Assembly: GCF_026107415.2 (NCBI RefSeq)
Contig: NZ_JAPCHX010000002.1
Span: forward strand, 496,001-560,000
Source of the DNA: Microbacterium sp. MPKO10
GTDB taxonomy: Bacteria > Actinomycetota > Actinomycetes > Actinomycetales > Microbacteriaceae
Reading direction: 5' to 3'
Length of the DNA stretch: 64,000 nt
Shown one piece after another: positions 41,675 to 50,572 of this stretch (positions are counted from its first letter, which is position 1; each line of letters begins with the position of its first letter). The notes beneath the pieces were generated by a model. It ran no database searches. It was given only the letters and a program-made list of their open reading frames with translations, and had not been told where the DNA came from. The translations under genes were made by a program, and so were the position numbers.

Positions 41675-41845
41675 GGGCAGGCCGCCCCACTGTCCCCGGG
41701 CATTTCGCGAACGATAGGCTCGAGGACACGTGGAGCCAACAAGGCCACGAACACAGGTCGCACGTGCCGAGGCATCCCGTGCGGTGACGGTTCCGAGACG
41801 ACCCGTGAGCCACGCGCTCGGGGCGACGTCACGACAGGAGGGGCA

Positions 41846-42454
41846 ATGGCAGAACGACGGTGCGTCTCACGGTTGACGCGGGCGTCTCTTCTGGCCAGCG
41901 GCATCTGCACTCTGATTCTCAGCGCAGCCGAGGTAGTTAATCGTGCTCTGGCGTCTCGGGCTCTGGGTCTCGATCGTGGTGGGCGCACCGTCGTCATTGT
42001 TCTCGGGTTCGCAAACCGAAGTGACGTGATCAATCCCGTCAATCAGTGGCGCGTCCGGTCGGGGATTGCGACTGCTGAACGTTATCGGGCAGATGTGGTC
42101 GTGTTCTCGGGTGGTGACCCGGCCGGATTCTGCGAGTCCGAGGTGATGGCGGCATACGCTCAGGAGCTCGGCTATCGCGGCCGCGTCGAGATCGAAGGCG
42201 AATCACGCACGACTGAAGAGAATCTTCGAAACTCCATGCCGTTCCTGGACGACGCGGACCGGATCGCTATCGTCTCCAATCCGTTCCATGCGTACCGGGC
42301 GCGAAAACTGCTCAGGGTGCTCCGTCCTGACCGAGCCTCGATTCTTGTCAGATCCTTCGACGTTCGGTCAGGTCGATGGAGCATCCTGATTCCACTGGGC
42401 ACGTTGGTTGAGTCCGCTGTGCTGCTGAAAAAGCGACTGGGCGGCCCGCGGTGA
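41846..42454 (+). CDS. YdcF/DUF218-family protein
   Basis: Product of 202 aa. N-terminal membrane anchor; DVVVFSGGDPAG, ESEVMAAYAQELG and EGESRTTEENLRNS are the ElyC/SanA/YdcF signature. Role in envelope biology is suspected for the family but not shown. Confidence 0.83.
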   Translation: MAERRCVSRLTRASLLASGICTLILSAAEVVNRALASRALGLDRGGRTVVIVLGFANRSDVINPVNQWRVRSGIATAERYRADVVVFSGGDPAGFCESEVMAAYAQELGYRGRVEIEGESRTTEENLRNSMPFLDDADRIAIVSNPFHAYRARKLLRVLRPDRASILVRSFDVRSGRWSILIPLGTLVESAVLLKKRLGGPR

Positions 42455-42613
42455 GCCTGTCGACTCGCTCGCACTCCAGGTAGGTTGTAGACCACGGTCC
42501 TGTCCGAGTTTCCGATCGGGACCGTGCGCATCAGCATCCTACGCGATTCAGCCTGATGGGCATCAGACCACGCTATCCACATCACCGTTCGCCGTCAGAG
42601 TTGGAGGTTCCTG

Positions 42614-43003
42614 GTGAGTGAGAATCCTGCGACGATCGTCTATCCGACCGATTGCGGCAATTCACCGCGTTTGATCATCGTCAGTGAGTTTTCTGCGGCT
42701 TGGGCCATGACAAACTCGGATGCTGTTGCAGAGCGACTTGCCGAGGGAGCGTACTGGACGCTGGTCGGCGACGACAAAGGAGGTAGAGGCAACGAGACGG
42801 CGATCCCGTGGCTGAACACTGAGCCTGAGTACGTCGAAATTCTTTCGACGGTGACGCACGGAAAGTTCGCCGCGTGCGACGGATACGTCACGCACGGTGC
42901 GTCTCGTGTCGACTTCTGTCACGTGCTTCGATTCACCGGTGCCGCGAAGACAGCGAAGATTGCTGAAATCCGGACGTATCTGGTCGAGTCGCGAACCTCG
43001 TAG
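42614..43003 (+). CDS. NTF2-like hypothetical protein
   Basis: Product of 129 aa from a GTG. The WTLVGDDKG and AACDGYVTHG segments and the C-terminal beta strands suggest a SnoaL-like cone fold. No clear catalytic residues. Confidence 0.6.
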   Translation: MSENPATIVYPTDCGNSPRLIIVSEFSAAWAMTNSDAVAERLAEGAYWTLVGDDKGGRGNETAIPWLNTEPEYVEILSTVTHGKFAACDGYVTHGASRVDFCHVLRFTGAAKTAKIAEIRTYLVESRTS

Positions 43004-43130
43004 CGCGCAGGCAGGGCAGTCGCGTTCGACGCGAGGTGCCGAATGCGGTCGGCTCGCCCACCAGCATCCGCTGTTCTCAGTGCACGGGAGAAGAACTGTG
43101 CTTTTCTCGTTCGGCGGAGTGACGGGACTT

Positions 43131-43706
43131 TTACGCAGGAGGATCCTCTTCGCGCAATCGAGGTTCGACTCGTCGCGCCGGGCGCAGGCCGGACTTATCG
43201 GCGTAGAAGGCGCGGATGCGATCCATGTCCTGAGCGACATCGCCGGTCAGCTCGAACGTGGGACCCAGCCCGGTCGTCATCGTTGTGCGATCGACGAACC
43301 CAAGCGTCACGGGCATCCCCGTCTCACGTGCGATTCGGTAGAAGCCTGACTTCCACGTGTCGTGTGCACCCCGCGTACCGTCCGGCGTGACGACAAGGCC
43401 AAAGACGTCGCCCGAGCGAACCTGCCTCACAACGTCGGACACGACACGTGCTGGATCAGCGCGGTCCACAGGGATGCCGCCGAGGCGGCGCATGATCGGA
43501 CCGCGCCAGCCGCTGAAGAGGCTCTTCTTTCCCAACCAGCGCACGTCGATTCCGAGACGCCATGCGATCGCGAGCATCAGAACAAAATCCCAGTTCGACG
43601 TATGCGGAGCCCCGACAAGAACCGTGGGCCGCTCAGGCGCAGGTTCGCTCGACAACGTCCACCGGCTCAGACGCCAGAAGGCGCGCGAGAAGAGACGTCG
43701 AAGCAT
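43131..43706 (-). CDS. 1-acyl-glycerol-3-phosphate acyltransferase family protein
   Basis: Product of 191 aa. HTSNWD near residue 35 is the HX4D acyltransferase motif (HTSNWD); KKSLF, GGIPVDR and PDGTRG are later family blocks. Membrane-associated lipid acyl transfer; short form. Confidence 0.85.
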   Translation of the reverse strand: MLRRLFSRAFWRLSRWTLSSEPAPERPTVLVGAPHTSNWDFVLMLAIAWRLGIDVRWLGKKSLFSGWRGPIMRRLGGIPVDRADPARVVSDVVRQVRSGDVFGLVVTPDGTRGAHDTWKSGFYRIARETGMPVTLGFVDRTTMTTGLGPTFELTGDVAQDMDRIRAFYADKSGLRPARRVEPRLREEDPPA

Positions 43707-43715
43707 GGCTCAACG

Positions 43716-43949
43716 TTAAAGGACCGAGTATGCGTCTGGCCGCATGCTCGTCTCCTGCGGGTCTGACTCAACCTCGGTAAGGAAGTCTTCGCCGCGAGAG
43801 CCACGCATGATGGCAGCCACGCGTCCGTGATGCGTGACCACGACGTTTCCGTTCGCTCGAACCCGAAGTTCGAACGCGTGCGCGTCTCCGATATGCCTAA
43901 GCGATTGTTCCGCATTGCACTGCGCAAGAGCGTGCCTGACTCCGCTCAC
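43716..43949 (-). CDS. Small hypothetical protein
   Basis: Product of 77 aa from a GTG that overlaps the upstream stop (GTGA). GNVVVTHHGRVAAIMRGSRGEDFL looks like a compact beta-hairpin-helix fold. No function recognised. Coupled to the membrane protein upstream. Confidence 0.6.
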   Translation of the reverse strand: MSGVRHALAQCNAEQSLRHIGDAHAFELRVRANGNVVVTHHGRVAAIMRGSRGEDFLTEVESDPQETSMRPDAYSVL

Positions 43950-44614
43950 CTCTGAGGGGCTGTGGGAACGGGCCGGCTGTACATCGAGTGCGCACGGTTG
44001 AGAAGATCCGTCACTTCACCCTGCGACAGACCCTCGACTCCCGGGACATAGATGTACCGATGAGCCTTGTTCCAGATCGGCCCCGAAGCCGGGCACAATC
44101 GGCCCCGCAGATTCGGAGGCAGCCTCTGATTCACATTGGCAAATCCCGACGGAGACAGCGGCATCACGGCACGTAACACGTACCCGCTGTCGTGTTCCGC
44201 GGGAACCAGCGTGCTCTGTGCGGGGTTGAAATCGCGCCAGGGGATTGGGCCGACCCCGCGAAGAGTCAGCCCTTGCGGCTCCAATCGCACCACACTGTGC
44301 TCAATCTGCTTGTATCTGCCCTGGCGCCGGTACAAGGTGAACAGCAGCGCCAGCACTCCGGCGAGCATCGCGTAACAGGCGATGATGCCGAAAATCGTGG
44401 CTGGAGTGACTGAGACATCGGAAACCAGTGCGGCGATGATGCCGATCGGCCCGACGACGACAAGGACGATCAACACCAGGACGATGAGCGCGAGGAACAG
44501 CCATCGCATCGCGCCGGACCAGAGCGCAGGCTTTCCCGGCATCCTGACGCTGCCGGTGGATTGCAACATCGATACGGCCTGGGCATATGTCAACACGGGT
44601 TCCATCACCGTCAC
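43946..44614 (-). CDS. YcxB-like membrane protein
   Basis: Product of 222 aa with two membrane segments at about 38-90, then a soluble part with GLTLRGVGPIPWRDFNPAQ and a C-terminal IYVPGVEGLSQGEVTDLLN. The truncated paralogue at 17590-17877 carries the same core. Function unknown. Confidence 0.7.
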   Translation of the reverse strand: MTVMEPVLTYAQAVSMLQSTGSVRMPGKPALWSGAMRWLFLALIVLVLIVLVVVGPIGIIAALVSDVSVTPATIFGIIACYAMLAGVLALLFTLYRRQGRYKQIEHSVVRLEPQGLTLRGVGPIPWRDFNPAQSTLVPAEHDSGYVLRAVMPLSPSGFANVNQRLPPNLRGRLCPASGPIWNKAHRYIYVPGVEGLSQGEVTDLLNRAHSMYSRPVPTAPQR

Positions 44615-44735
44615 ACTATGACAGTGCGCGTTCGGCGGACAGGGGGAGTGCTGCCCACCCGAAGCTCATGCTTCGGAAGGGGCCACGTGGTGTTCCGCCG
44701 AGCCGCTTGCCGTGACGATTGAGCGCTCCGCCCCC

Positions 44736-46661
44736 TCAGAGGTGCTCGGCAGAGGTGCTCGGCACCGTCGCCTCGAGTGAGCGGATCAGCGATGCGGCGT
44801 CGAACGGGCCGACGTGCCGAACGCCGTTGACAAAGAACGTCGGTACAGCCGAGATCTCCATGGCTTCTGCATCGAGAGCGTCATCACGAACCCGTGCGGC
44901 CACCTCGGCTGAGCTCAAATCGGCCTCGAACTGATCCAGGTCGAGGCCCAGCTCGTCTGCGCGCCGGAGTATATCGGCGGGCTGCTGGTGCTCCTGATCC
45001 GCGAAGAGGCTGCGCATGAACTCGCCGAATTGCCCTTGTCGGTGGGCGGCTTCTGACGCTTCCGCTGCGGCAATCGCGTTCGGGTGATAGCTCGCGAGGG
45101 GAGCATGGCGCCACACATAGCGCACATCATCGCCGAGCTCGCGTCGAACTTCGCCCACCGCTCCGGTTGCCTTGAGGCAGAACTCGCACTGGAAATCACC
45201 GTACTCGACGAGTGTGTATCGGGCGTTCTCCGGGCCATAGACGTGATCGCGGGTCGGATCGATGGGGCGGGCAAGCCGGTGCCCCGTCTCCGACGTCGGG
45301 GACCGCTGTTCGGAGAGCCGGAAGAACAGAGCGGAGAGAGCAAAAGCGATGAGGGATGCTGTCAGCACACCGACGCGTGCGATGTTCTGCAGTTGTGGGT
45401 CGGCGATGGCCAGGTCGACGATGAAGAGCGAGATTGTGAAGCCGATGCCCGAGAGCAGGCTGCCCCCGGCGATGCGCCGTCGGGTGAGGCCCGGACCGAG
45501 ACTTCCGATGTGCAGGCGCGTCATAAGCCAGATCGACCCGAAGATTCCGATGAACTTCCCTGCCACGAGACCGACGACGATACCCCACATGACCGGTGAG
45601 CGCACCGCATCGGCGAGAATCTCTCCATTGATCCTCACTCCAGCATTCGCGAGTGCGAAGAGCGGAACGATTGCGTACGCAACGATCGGTGCGTATGCCG
45701 CTTGCAGACGCTCATTGATGGAAATTGACTCGCGCAGACTATTCGCCGCGGCGCGTGCGTACTGAGAGTTGGGCGATTGTCTGAACGTCTGCGTCAGGCT
45801 GAGCGCATGTTCCACGTCGCGCCGGCTGGGCCGGTAGACGGGAACAAGCAGGGCAATGGCGACCCCGGCGAGTGTGGGATGGACGCCGGAGGCGAGAAAG
45901 GCGAGCCAGACGATGACTGCAAGGATGCCGTATGACGCCCCTCTGCCGACGCGCAGGTACCGCGTGAAGAAGATACCGACAAGGCCCACCGCGGCGATTG
46001 CCAGAGGGAAGAGCTGGAGGTCCGCTGTATAGACGAGGGCGATGATTGCAAGAGCACCGATGTCATCGACGATGGCCATCGTGAGCAGGAAGACTCGAAG
46101 TCGGCCCGGGGCTCTGGGGCCCACAAGTGCGAGCGCTCCCACGAGGAACGCCGTGTCTGTTGAGATAACGACGCCCCAGGCGTCCCCGGCACCTGTCCCG
46201 GAAGCGACAGCGATGTAGAGGAGTGCTGGTACGGCGAGTCCGGCAAGCGCCGCCAGCACCGGAACCATGGCTCGAGACCACGTCGTCAGCTCGCCGATCG
46301 CGAATTCTCGGCGAACTTCGAGCCCGACCGTGAAGAAGAAGATCGCCATGATCGCATCGTTGACAAATGCGTGGAGTGTGAAGCTCAGCTGAAGATCCTC
46401 GACGCCGATGACCAGATGCGTGCCCCACACCTGCTCGTACGAGGCGAACGAGATGTTCGCCCAGACAATCGCGATGACTGTCGCGATCAGCAGGAGAAGC
46501 GCGCCGAGTCGGCTTTGCCCCATGGCTTGAATGCGTTCGGCGAGCGGAGCGCGTTTGGGCGGCTGGTTACCGCTCGTCCTGGGGTCGGGAGACCGCGTGA
46601 TGACGGTCAAGCCGAAGTCAGGATGCTGGGTGACGGGGGAGGACGGTGGGGAAGCATTCAT
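44736..46661 (-). CDS. nhaA: NhaA sodium/proton antiporter fused to a DsbA-like domain
   Basis: Product of 641 aa. The NhaA part (to about residue 435) has FFFTVGLEVRREF, the paired Asp at 199-200 (MAIVDDIGA) that carry the cations, and SGVHPTLAGVAIALLVP. A thioredoxin_4/DsbA-like domain follows with CEFC at about 488-491 and VPTFFVNGVRH. Fusions of this kind are known in actinobacteria. Exchanges Na+ for H+ at the membrane; the redox domain may regulate it. Confidence 0.92.
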   Translation of the reverse strand: MNASPPSSPVTQHPDFGLTVITRSPDPRTSGNQPPKRAPLAERIQAMGQSRLGALLLLIATVIAIVWANISFASYEQVWGTHLVIGVEDLQLSFTLHAFVNDAIMAIFFFTVGLEVRREFAIGELTTWSRAMVPVLAALAGLAVPALLYIAVASGTGAGDAWGVVISTDTAFLVGALALVGPRAPGRLRVFLLTMAIVDDIGALAIIALVYTADLQLFPLAIAAVGLVGIFFTRYLRVGRGASYGILAVIVWLAFLASGVHPTLAGVAIALLVPVYRPSRRDVEHALSLTQTFRQSPNSQYARAAANSLRESISINERLQAAYAPIVAYAIVPLFALANAGVRINGEILADAVRSPVMWGIVVGLVAGKFIGIFGSIWLMTRLHIGSLGPGLTRRRIAGGSLLSGIGFTISLFIVDLAIADPQLQNIARVGVLTASLIAFALSALFFRLSEQRSPTSETGHRLARPIDPTRDHVYGPENARYTLVEYGDFQCEFCLKATGAVGEVRRELGDDVRYVWRHAPLASYHPNAIAAAEASEAAHRQGQFGEFMRSLFADQEHQQPADILRRADELGLDLDQFEADLSSAEVAARVRDDALDAEAMEISAVPTFFVNGVRHVGPFDAASLIRSLEATVPSTSAEHL

Positions 46662-46846
46662 CGGCGGGAGCCTTCCGCTCGTTCGATTAGCGCGAGGAGT
46701 GAGTTCCGTGAGTGGTGCACCGGCTGCCGGCGGCGCAGCCGATGCCCATGAGCGCACAGAAGTGTAAAAAGATAGCGCTCGCTGTGGGCGAGTTATTCCC
46801 GATTCATCGCAGTGAGTCGTCTTCGATCGTCGACTACTGTCGAGTA

Positions 46847-47422
46847 ATGGGCGCGGAAGAATGGCTGACGGTCTCGCCGCACGAGCGTGCTGAGGCAGCG
46901 CGCTTGGAAATTGGCGCACATGTGCTTGTGCGCTGGTGCGGCGATGTTCTGGCCGGACGTATTCACCTCGAGACGTCATCGGTCGAGGAAGACCCCGATC
47001 CACGATGGCTCGCCGGCAGGCAATGGGAGAGCTGGGGACCGCCACGAACCTGGCCCGAGCGCGGCCTGGACTACTGGCCGCGCGTGTGGGCGGCACGCAC
47101 CCTGCTCTATGTCGGCGATGAGGGTGGGCAGCGGGAGATCATTCGCGGACTGTCCGATACCCAGTGGCGAGTCAGAGAAATGTGCGCCACGGTTGTGGCC
47201 CGTCACGAAATTGGAGAGGCCGGAGACGACTGTGCACGCATCGTCGAGACGGATGCACACTCGCGTGTGCGCATCGCCGCGCTGCGAGCGCTCGCCGTTG
47301 TCGGCGAATCCGAGCACGCACCAGCGGTGATCGAGACGCTCGATGATGTTGAGGTTGGTGCCCGTGCACGCGACACGCTTCGGGCCATGGAGCGACGCCT
47401 GGATCGCCCTCTGAACGCGTGA
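46847..47422 (+). CDS. HEAT-repeat protein
   Basis: Product of 191 aa. Repeated helical units (VWAARTLLYVGDEG, WRVREMCATVVARHE, SRVRIAALRALAVVGE, VGARARDTLRAME) are HEAT/PBS-lyase-type. A scaffold or adaptor. Convergent with the Mph-like gene. Confidence 0.75.
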   Translation: MGAEEWLTVSPHERAEAARLEIGAHVLVRWCGDVLAGRIHLETSSVEEDPDPRWLAGRQWESWGPPRTWPERGLDYWPRVWAARTLLYVGDEGGQREIIRGLSDTQWRVREMCATVVARHEIGEAGDDCARIVETDAHSRVRIAALRALAVVGESEHAPAVIETLDDVEVGARARDTLRAMERRLDRPLNA

Positions 47423-47429
47423 CGGTGTT

Positions 47430-48335
47430 CTACTCCGACGCCGGATTCAGCAATTCTGCTGCGGTGCTTCGATGCTGTTCGTCACCGGTCATCAGCGCGA
47501 AAAGTCCGTAGCCGATCGGGCTGGCTGCGAATCTCTCGGAGCAATGATCAGCGAGGCGGGGCCAGACGCGACCGCCGTTTTCGACGTAGGTCCGCACGGT
47601 CAGATCAAATGCTTCTGGCGACGCGAACGCCTGCTGGAACGCGAAGTCTTTCGACGGGTCGCCGATTTCGGCAGTCGTCCAATCGAGTACAGCCGTGATG
47701 CGTTCGCCGTCGAGGAGCGTGTGCGCGGGGTAGATCTCGCCGTGGGTGAGTACCGACCAGTCCGGCCAGAACGTGTCATCGGCGAGCCAGGCGTGCCATC
47801 GTGAGTTCGTCTGCGGCGCAACCTCGAATTCTGCACTCACTGTGTCGATATCGGCGCGCCATTTCTCGCGAACATCGGAGGGGCTGAGGACGTCTATGCC
47901 GGTACCGCGCACCTCGGACGGTTCGATGGCATGCAACTCGGCGAGCAGTTCGCCGAGCGACGTTGCGTACACGCTCGATGTGGGATCGTACGACCAGACC
48001 GGAGCTCCCGAGTCGTCGAGTGTTAGCCCTGGCATACCGGGAAGAAGAGGATAGGCGATCAGCCGGTCCGAGACGATCTGCCAATCCGGAACACGCACAG
48101 ACAGGAGTGGTGCGACCGCTCGGAGCAGGCGTCCTTCTACGGTGGCGCGTTCGACAACGTCCGCCCGGCGCGGCATTCGAAGCACCCACCTCGTGCCGTC
48201 GGCTGCCTGAGCGATCGCCACGCGGAAGTCCAGTCCGGCTTCGATGATGCTGATCGTCGATGCGTCGATGTCGAGCCCGTGTTCAGCCGCTCGGTCACTG
48301 ATATCCGCGGCATCCGCGGGCGTCCTCGAAGACAT
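47430..48335 (-). CDS. Macrolide 2'-phosphotransferase-like kinase
   Basis: Product of 301 aa. Fits Mph enzymes of the APH superfamily: TRWVLRMPRR, LTHGEIYPAHTLLD at 197-209 and DWTTAEIGDP. The catalytic Asp of HGD is Glu200 here; the DWT motif is normal. Would phosphorylate macrolides if active. Divergent from a beta-lactamase gene. Confidence 0.8.
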   Translation of the reverse strand: MSSRTPADAADISDRAAEHGLDIDASTISIIEAGLDFRVAIAQAADGTRWVLRMPRRADVVERATVEGRLLRAVAPLLSVRVPDWQIVSDRLIAYPLLPGMPGLTLDDSGAPVWSYDPTSSVYATSLGELLAELHAIEPSEVRGTGIDVLSPSDVREKWRADIDTVSAEFEVAPQTNSRWHAWLADDTFWPDWSVLTHGEIYPAHTLLDGERITAVLDWTTAEIGDPSKDFAFQQAFASPEAFDLTVRTYVENGGRVWPRLADHCSERFAASPIGYGLFALMTGDEQHRSTAAELLNPASE

Positions 48336-48595
48336 GCGACCAGGCTCTCATACGAGCAGATCTGTTGGGGCACTTTGCGGATCGACAGCGAAACAGAGCG
48401 AGTGCGCCGGCGTGAAACTCCGCAGCACGGAAATTTCGATCCAACGACATGGGCGACACGGTGAGACCTGCCACACGCGACGACCCGCGAGTGTGTCCAT
48501 TGTCAGTGGCTATCTGGGCGTGGAACGCTGTGGAAATCATCACAAGCAATGGGCCACAGCGTAGAAAGGCGCTCGGTCGAGGCGAGAATTGATGA

Positions 48596-49525
48596 ATGGC
48601 AGGAACCTTCTTTCGAACGACCGCCGTCGTCCTGGGCATGGGGCTCATCGCTGCGCTGACCGCATGCGGTACCCCATCGGGCGATGAAGGCATTGTCGGC
48701 TCAAGCGCATCGCCGTCCGCTCCCGCGTCGACTCCTACGACAACTGAGAATGTGGAAGTCGCTGCACTCGAAACTCGCTACGACGCTCGTATCGGTGTGG
48801 TCGCCCGCAACCTCGAAACAGGGGCGCAGATCGCTCATCGTGCCGATGAGCGTTTCGCGTTCGCATCGACGAACAAGACGATGATCGTCCTCGCGATGCT
48901 TGATGCGACAGACGACGAGGATCTCGACGCGATCATCCATTACGACGAGGGTGATCTCCTTGAGTACGCTCCGGTGACATCGCAGCATGTCGACACGGGC
49001 ATGTCGATTCGCGATCTGTGCAAGGCAGCCATCGACATGAGCGACAACACAGCAGCAAATCTGGTGATGGACCAGGTAGGCGGGCCCGCGGCCGTCGAAA
49101 GCTACCTGCGCTCGTTGGGAGACGAGACGATATCTGTCGACCGGACTGAGCCCACTCTGAATGACGTACGCCCCGGCGAGACCCACGACACGACGACCCC
49201 GGCAGCGATGTCTCTCAACCTCGAACGTGTTGTGCGTCATGACGGCATCGACGTTGATGATTCAGCGCAGCTCAGGGAGTGGATGCAGGGCAATACAACC
49301 GGTGACGACAAGATCAGAGCCGGAGTGCCCGACGGGTGGACCGTAGCCGATAAGACCGGGTCCTCGAGTGTCTATGACATCTCAAACGACGTCGCCATCG
49401 TAGAGAGCCCCTCCGGTGAACTGTATGTGATCACCGTCTACACCCGTCAGCTCACGGAAGACGGCGTCTCTCCCGACAATCTCATCGCCGAGGTGGCACG
49501 AGTCGTGTTCGATGAGCTGGGCTGA
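48596..49525 (+). CDS. bla: Class A beta-lactamase (lipoprotein)
   Basis: Product of 309 aa. Lipobox LTAC with Cys24, an Ala/Ser/Thr linker, then all class A motifs: Ser91-T-N-Lys94 (STNK instead of STFK), SDN at 149-151, omega-loop Glu185 in EPTLND, and KTG at 253-255. Exported, lipid-anchored serine hydrolase of beta-lactams. ATG 48592 is also near. Confidence 0.92.
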   Translation: MAGTFFRTTAVVLGMGLIAALTACGTPSGDEGIVGSSASPSAPASTPTTTENVEVAALETRYDARIGVVARNLETGAQIAHRADERFAFASTNKTMIVLAMLDATDDEDLDAIIHYDEGDLLEYAPVTSQHVDTGMSIRDLCKAAIDMSDNTAANLVMDQVGGPAAVESYLRSLGDETISVDRTEPTLNDVRPGETHDTTTPAAMSLNLERVVRHDGIDVDDSAQLREWMQGNTTGDDKIRAGVPDGWTVADKTGSSSVYDISNDVAIVESPSGELYVITVYTRQLTEDGVSPDNLIAEVARVVFDELG

Positions 49526-49793
49526 GGGGGCATGCCTCATGGACACTCATCGATGAGCACACGTCTCGTACGCAGCGGTCGACCCGTCGCCCCAGGTCAC
49601 TAGGCTGTTTGCATGGTGGACAAGCGTCACCGGGCAGTCTCGGCGGTTGGCCTCAGCGTGCTCGGCTCGCGGTACCAGCAGAACGACCCCGCCGGAAGAC
49701 GACTGGGATGAAAGACTGATGCTGCCACGCGGACGCTTCGCGCCTCCAAGCAGCACAGACAACAGGCGCCAGCTGGCGCAGAAGGAGGTTCTC

Positions 49794-50477
49794 ATGGCCG
49801 ACAAAAAAGTGGTCATCGTCGGCGGACACGGAAAAATCGCCCTGCTCGCGGTGCCAAAGCTGGTCGCAGCGGGATATCGCGTCGAATCGCTCATTAGGAA
49901 CCCCGATCACGCAGCCGATATCAGGGACGCCGGTGCCGAGCCCGTCGTGCTCGATATCGAAACCGCCGACGTCGGGGCTCTCTCCGGAGCCTTCGCTGAC
50001 GCAGAAGCTATCGTGTTTTCCGCCGGAGCCGGTGGAGGCAACCCGGACCGCACGCGGGCCGTCGACTTCGAGGCCGCCGTGCGGACGATCACCGCAGCCC
50101 AGGGCGTCGGTGTTTCCCGCTACGTGATGGTGTCGTATTCGCGCGCAGCCGTCGACATCGACACGCTCGACCCTGAGAACTCGTTCTACGCGTACGCCAA
50201 GGCGAAGCACGATGCTGATGTCGCGGTGCGAGAGTCTGAGCTTGATTACACGATCCTCGGGCCGGGGAGGCTCACTCTCGAGACTGCATCGGGATTGCTC
50301 ACCGTTGCTGATGAGGCGGGCGAGGGCATTGACCGTGACCTGACTCCGGAACAGAAGGTCACGTCACGTGAGAACGTGGCGGAGGTTATCACGTACGTCA
50401 TTGCGCAGCATGCCGCTGTGCGTGACACGGTCAACTTCTTCGACGGAGACACCCCGATCACCGACGCGCTCGCCTGA
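49794..50477 (+). CDS. NAD(P)H-binding atypical SDR
   Basis: Product of 227 aa. VVIVGGHGKIALLAV dinucleotide-binding start and SYSRAAVDID, YAYAKAKHDAD regions of the SDR_a5/YwnB-like family. GAAGGAGG upstream fixes the start. Substrate unknown. Confidence 0.85.
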   Translation: MADKKVVIVGGHGKIALLAVPKLVAAGYRVESLIRNPDHAADIRDAGAEPVVLDIETADVGALSGAFADAEAIVFSAGAGGGNPDRTRAVDFEAAVRTITAAQGVGVSRYVMVSYSRAAVDIDTLDPENSFYAYAKAKHDADVAVRESELDYTILGPGRLTLETASGLLTVADEAGEGIDRDLTPEQKVTSRENVAEVITYVIAQHAAVRDTVNFFDGDTPITDALA

Positions 50478-50572
50478 GTCGCGGCGCGGGGCGGCCACGT
50501 GCTGACCCCGCGCCCGAGGAATAAATAGCCGCACGATGTGTGTTGGCTATAGGTGGATGCACGGGGAGGACT

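Noticed and set aside
44685-44702. CCACGTGGTGTTCCGCC as a boundary repeat near nhaA
   Set aside because: It lacks the GAG codon and nothing beyond about 14 bases agrees; no change in gene content at this place.
47500-48300. Plus-strand frames opposite the macrolide-kinase-like gene
   Set aside because: Shadow frames without motifs or ribosome sites.
49613-49711. 32-codon leader peptide before the SDR gene
   Set aside because: An ATG frame exists after a TAGGCT-like -10, but there is no ribosome site, no attenuator structure and no biased residue content.
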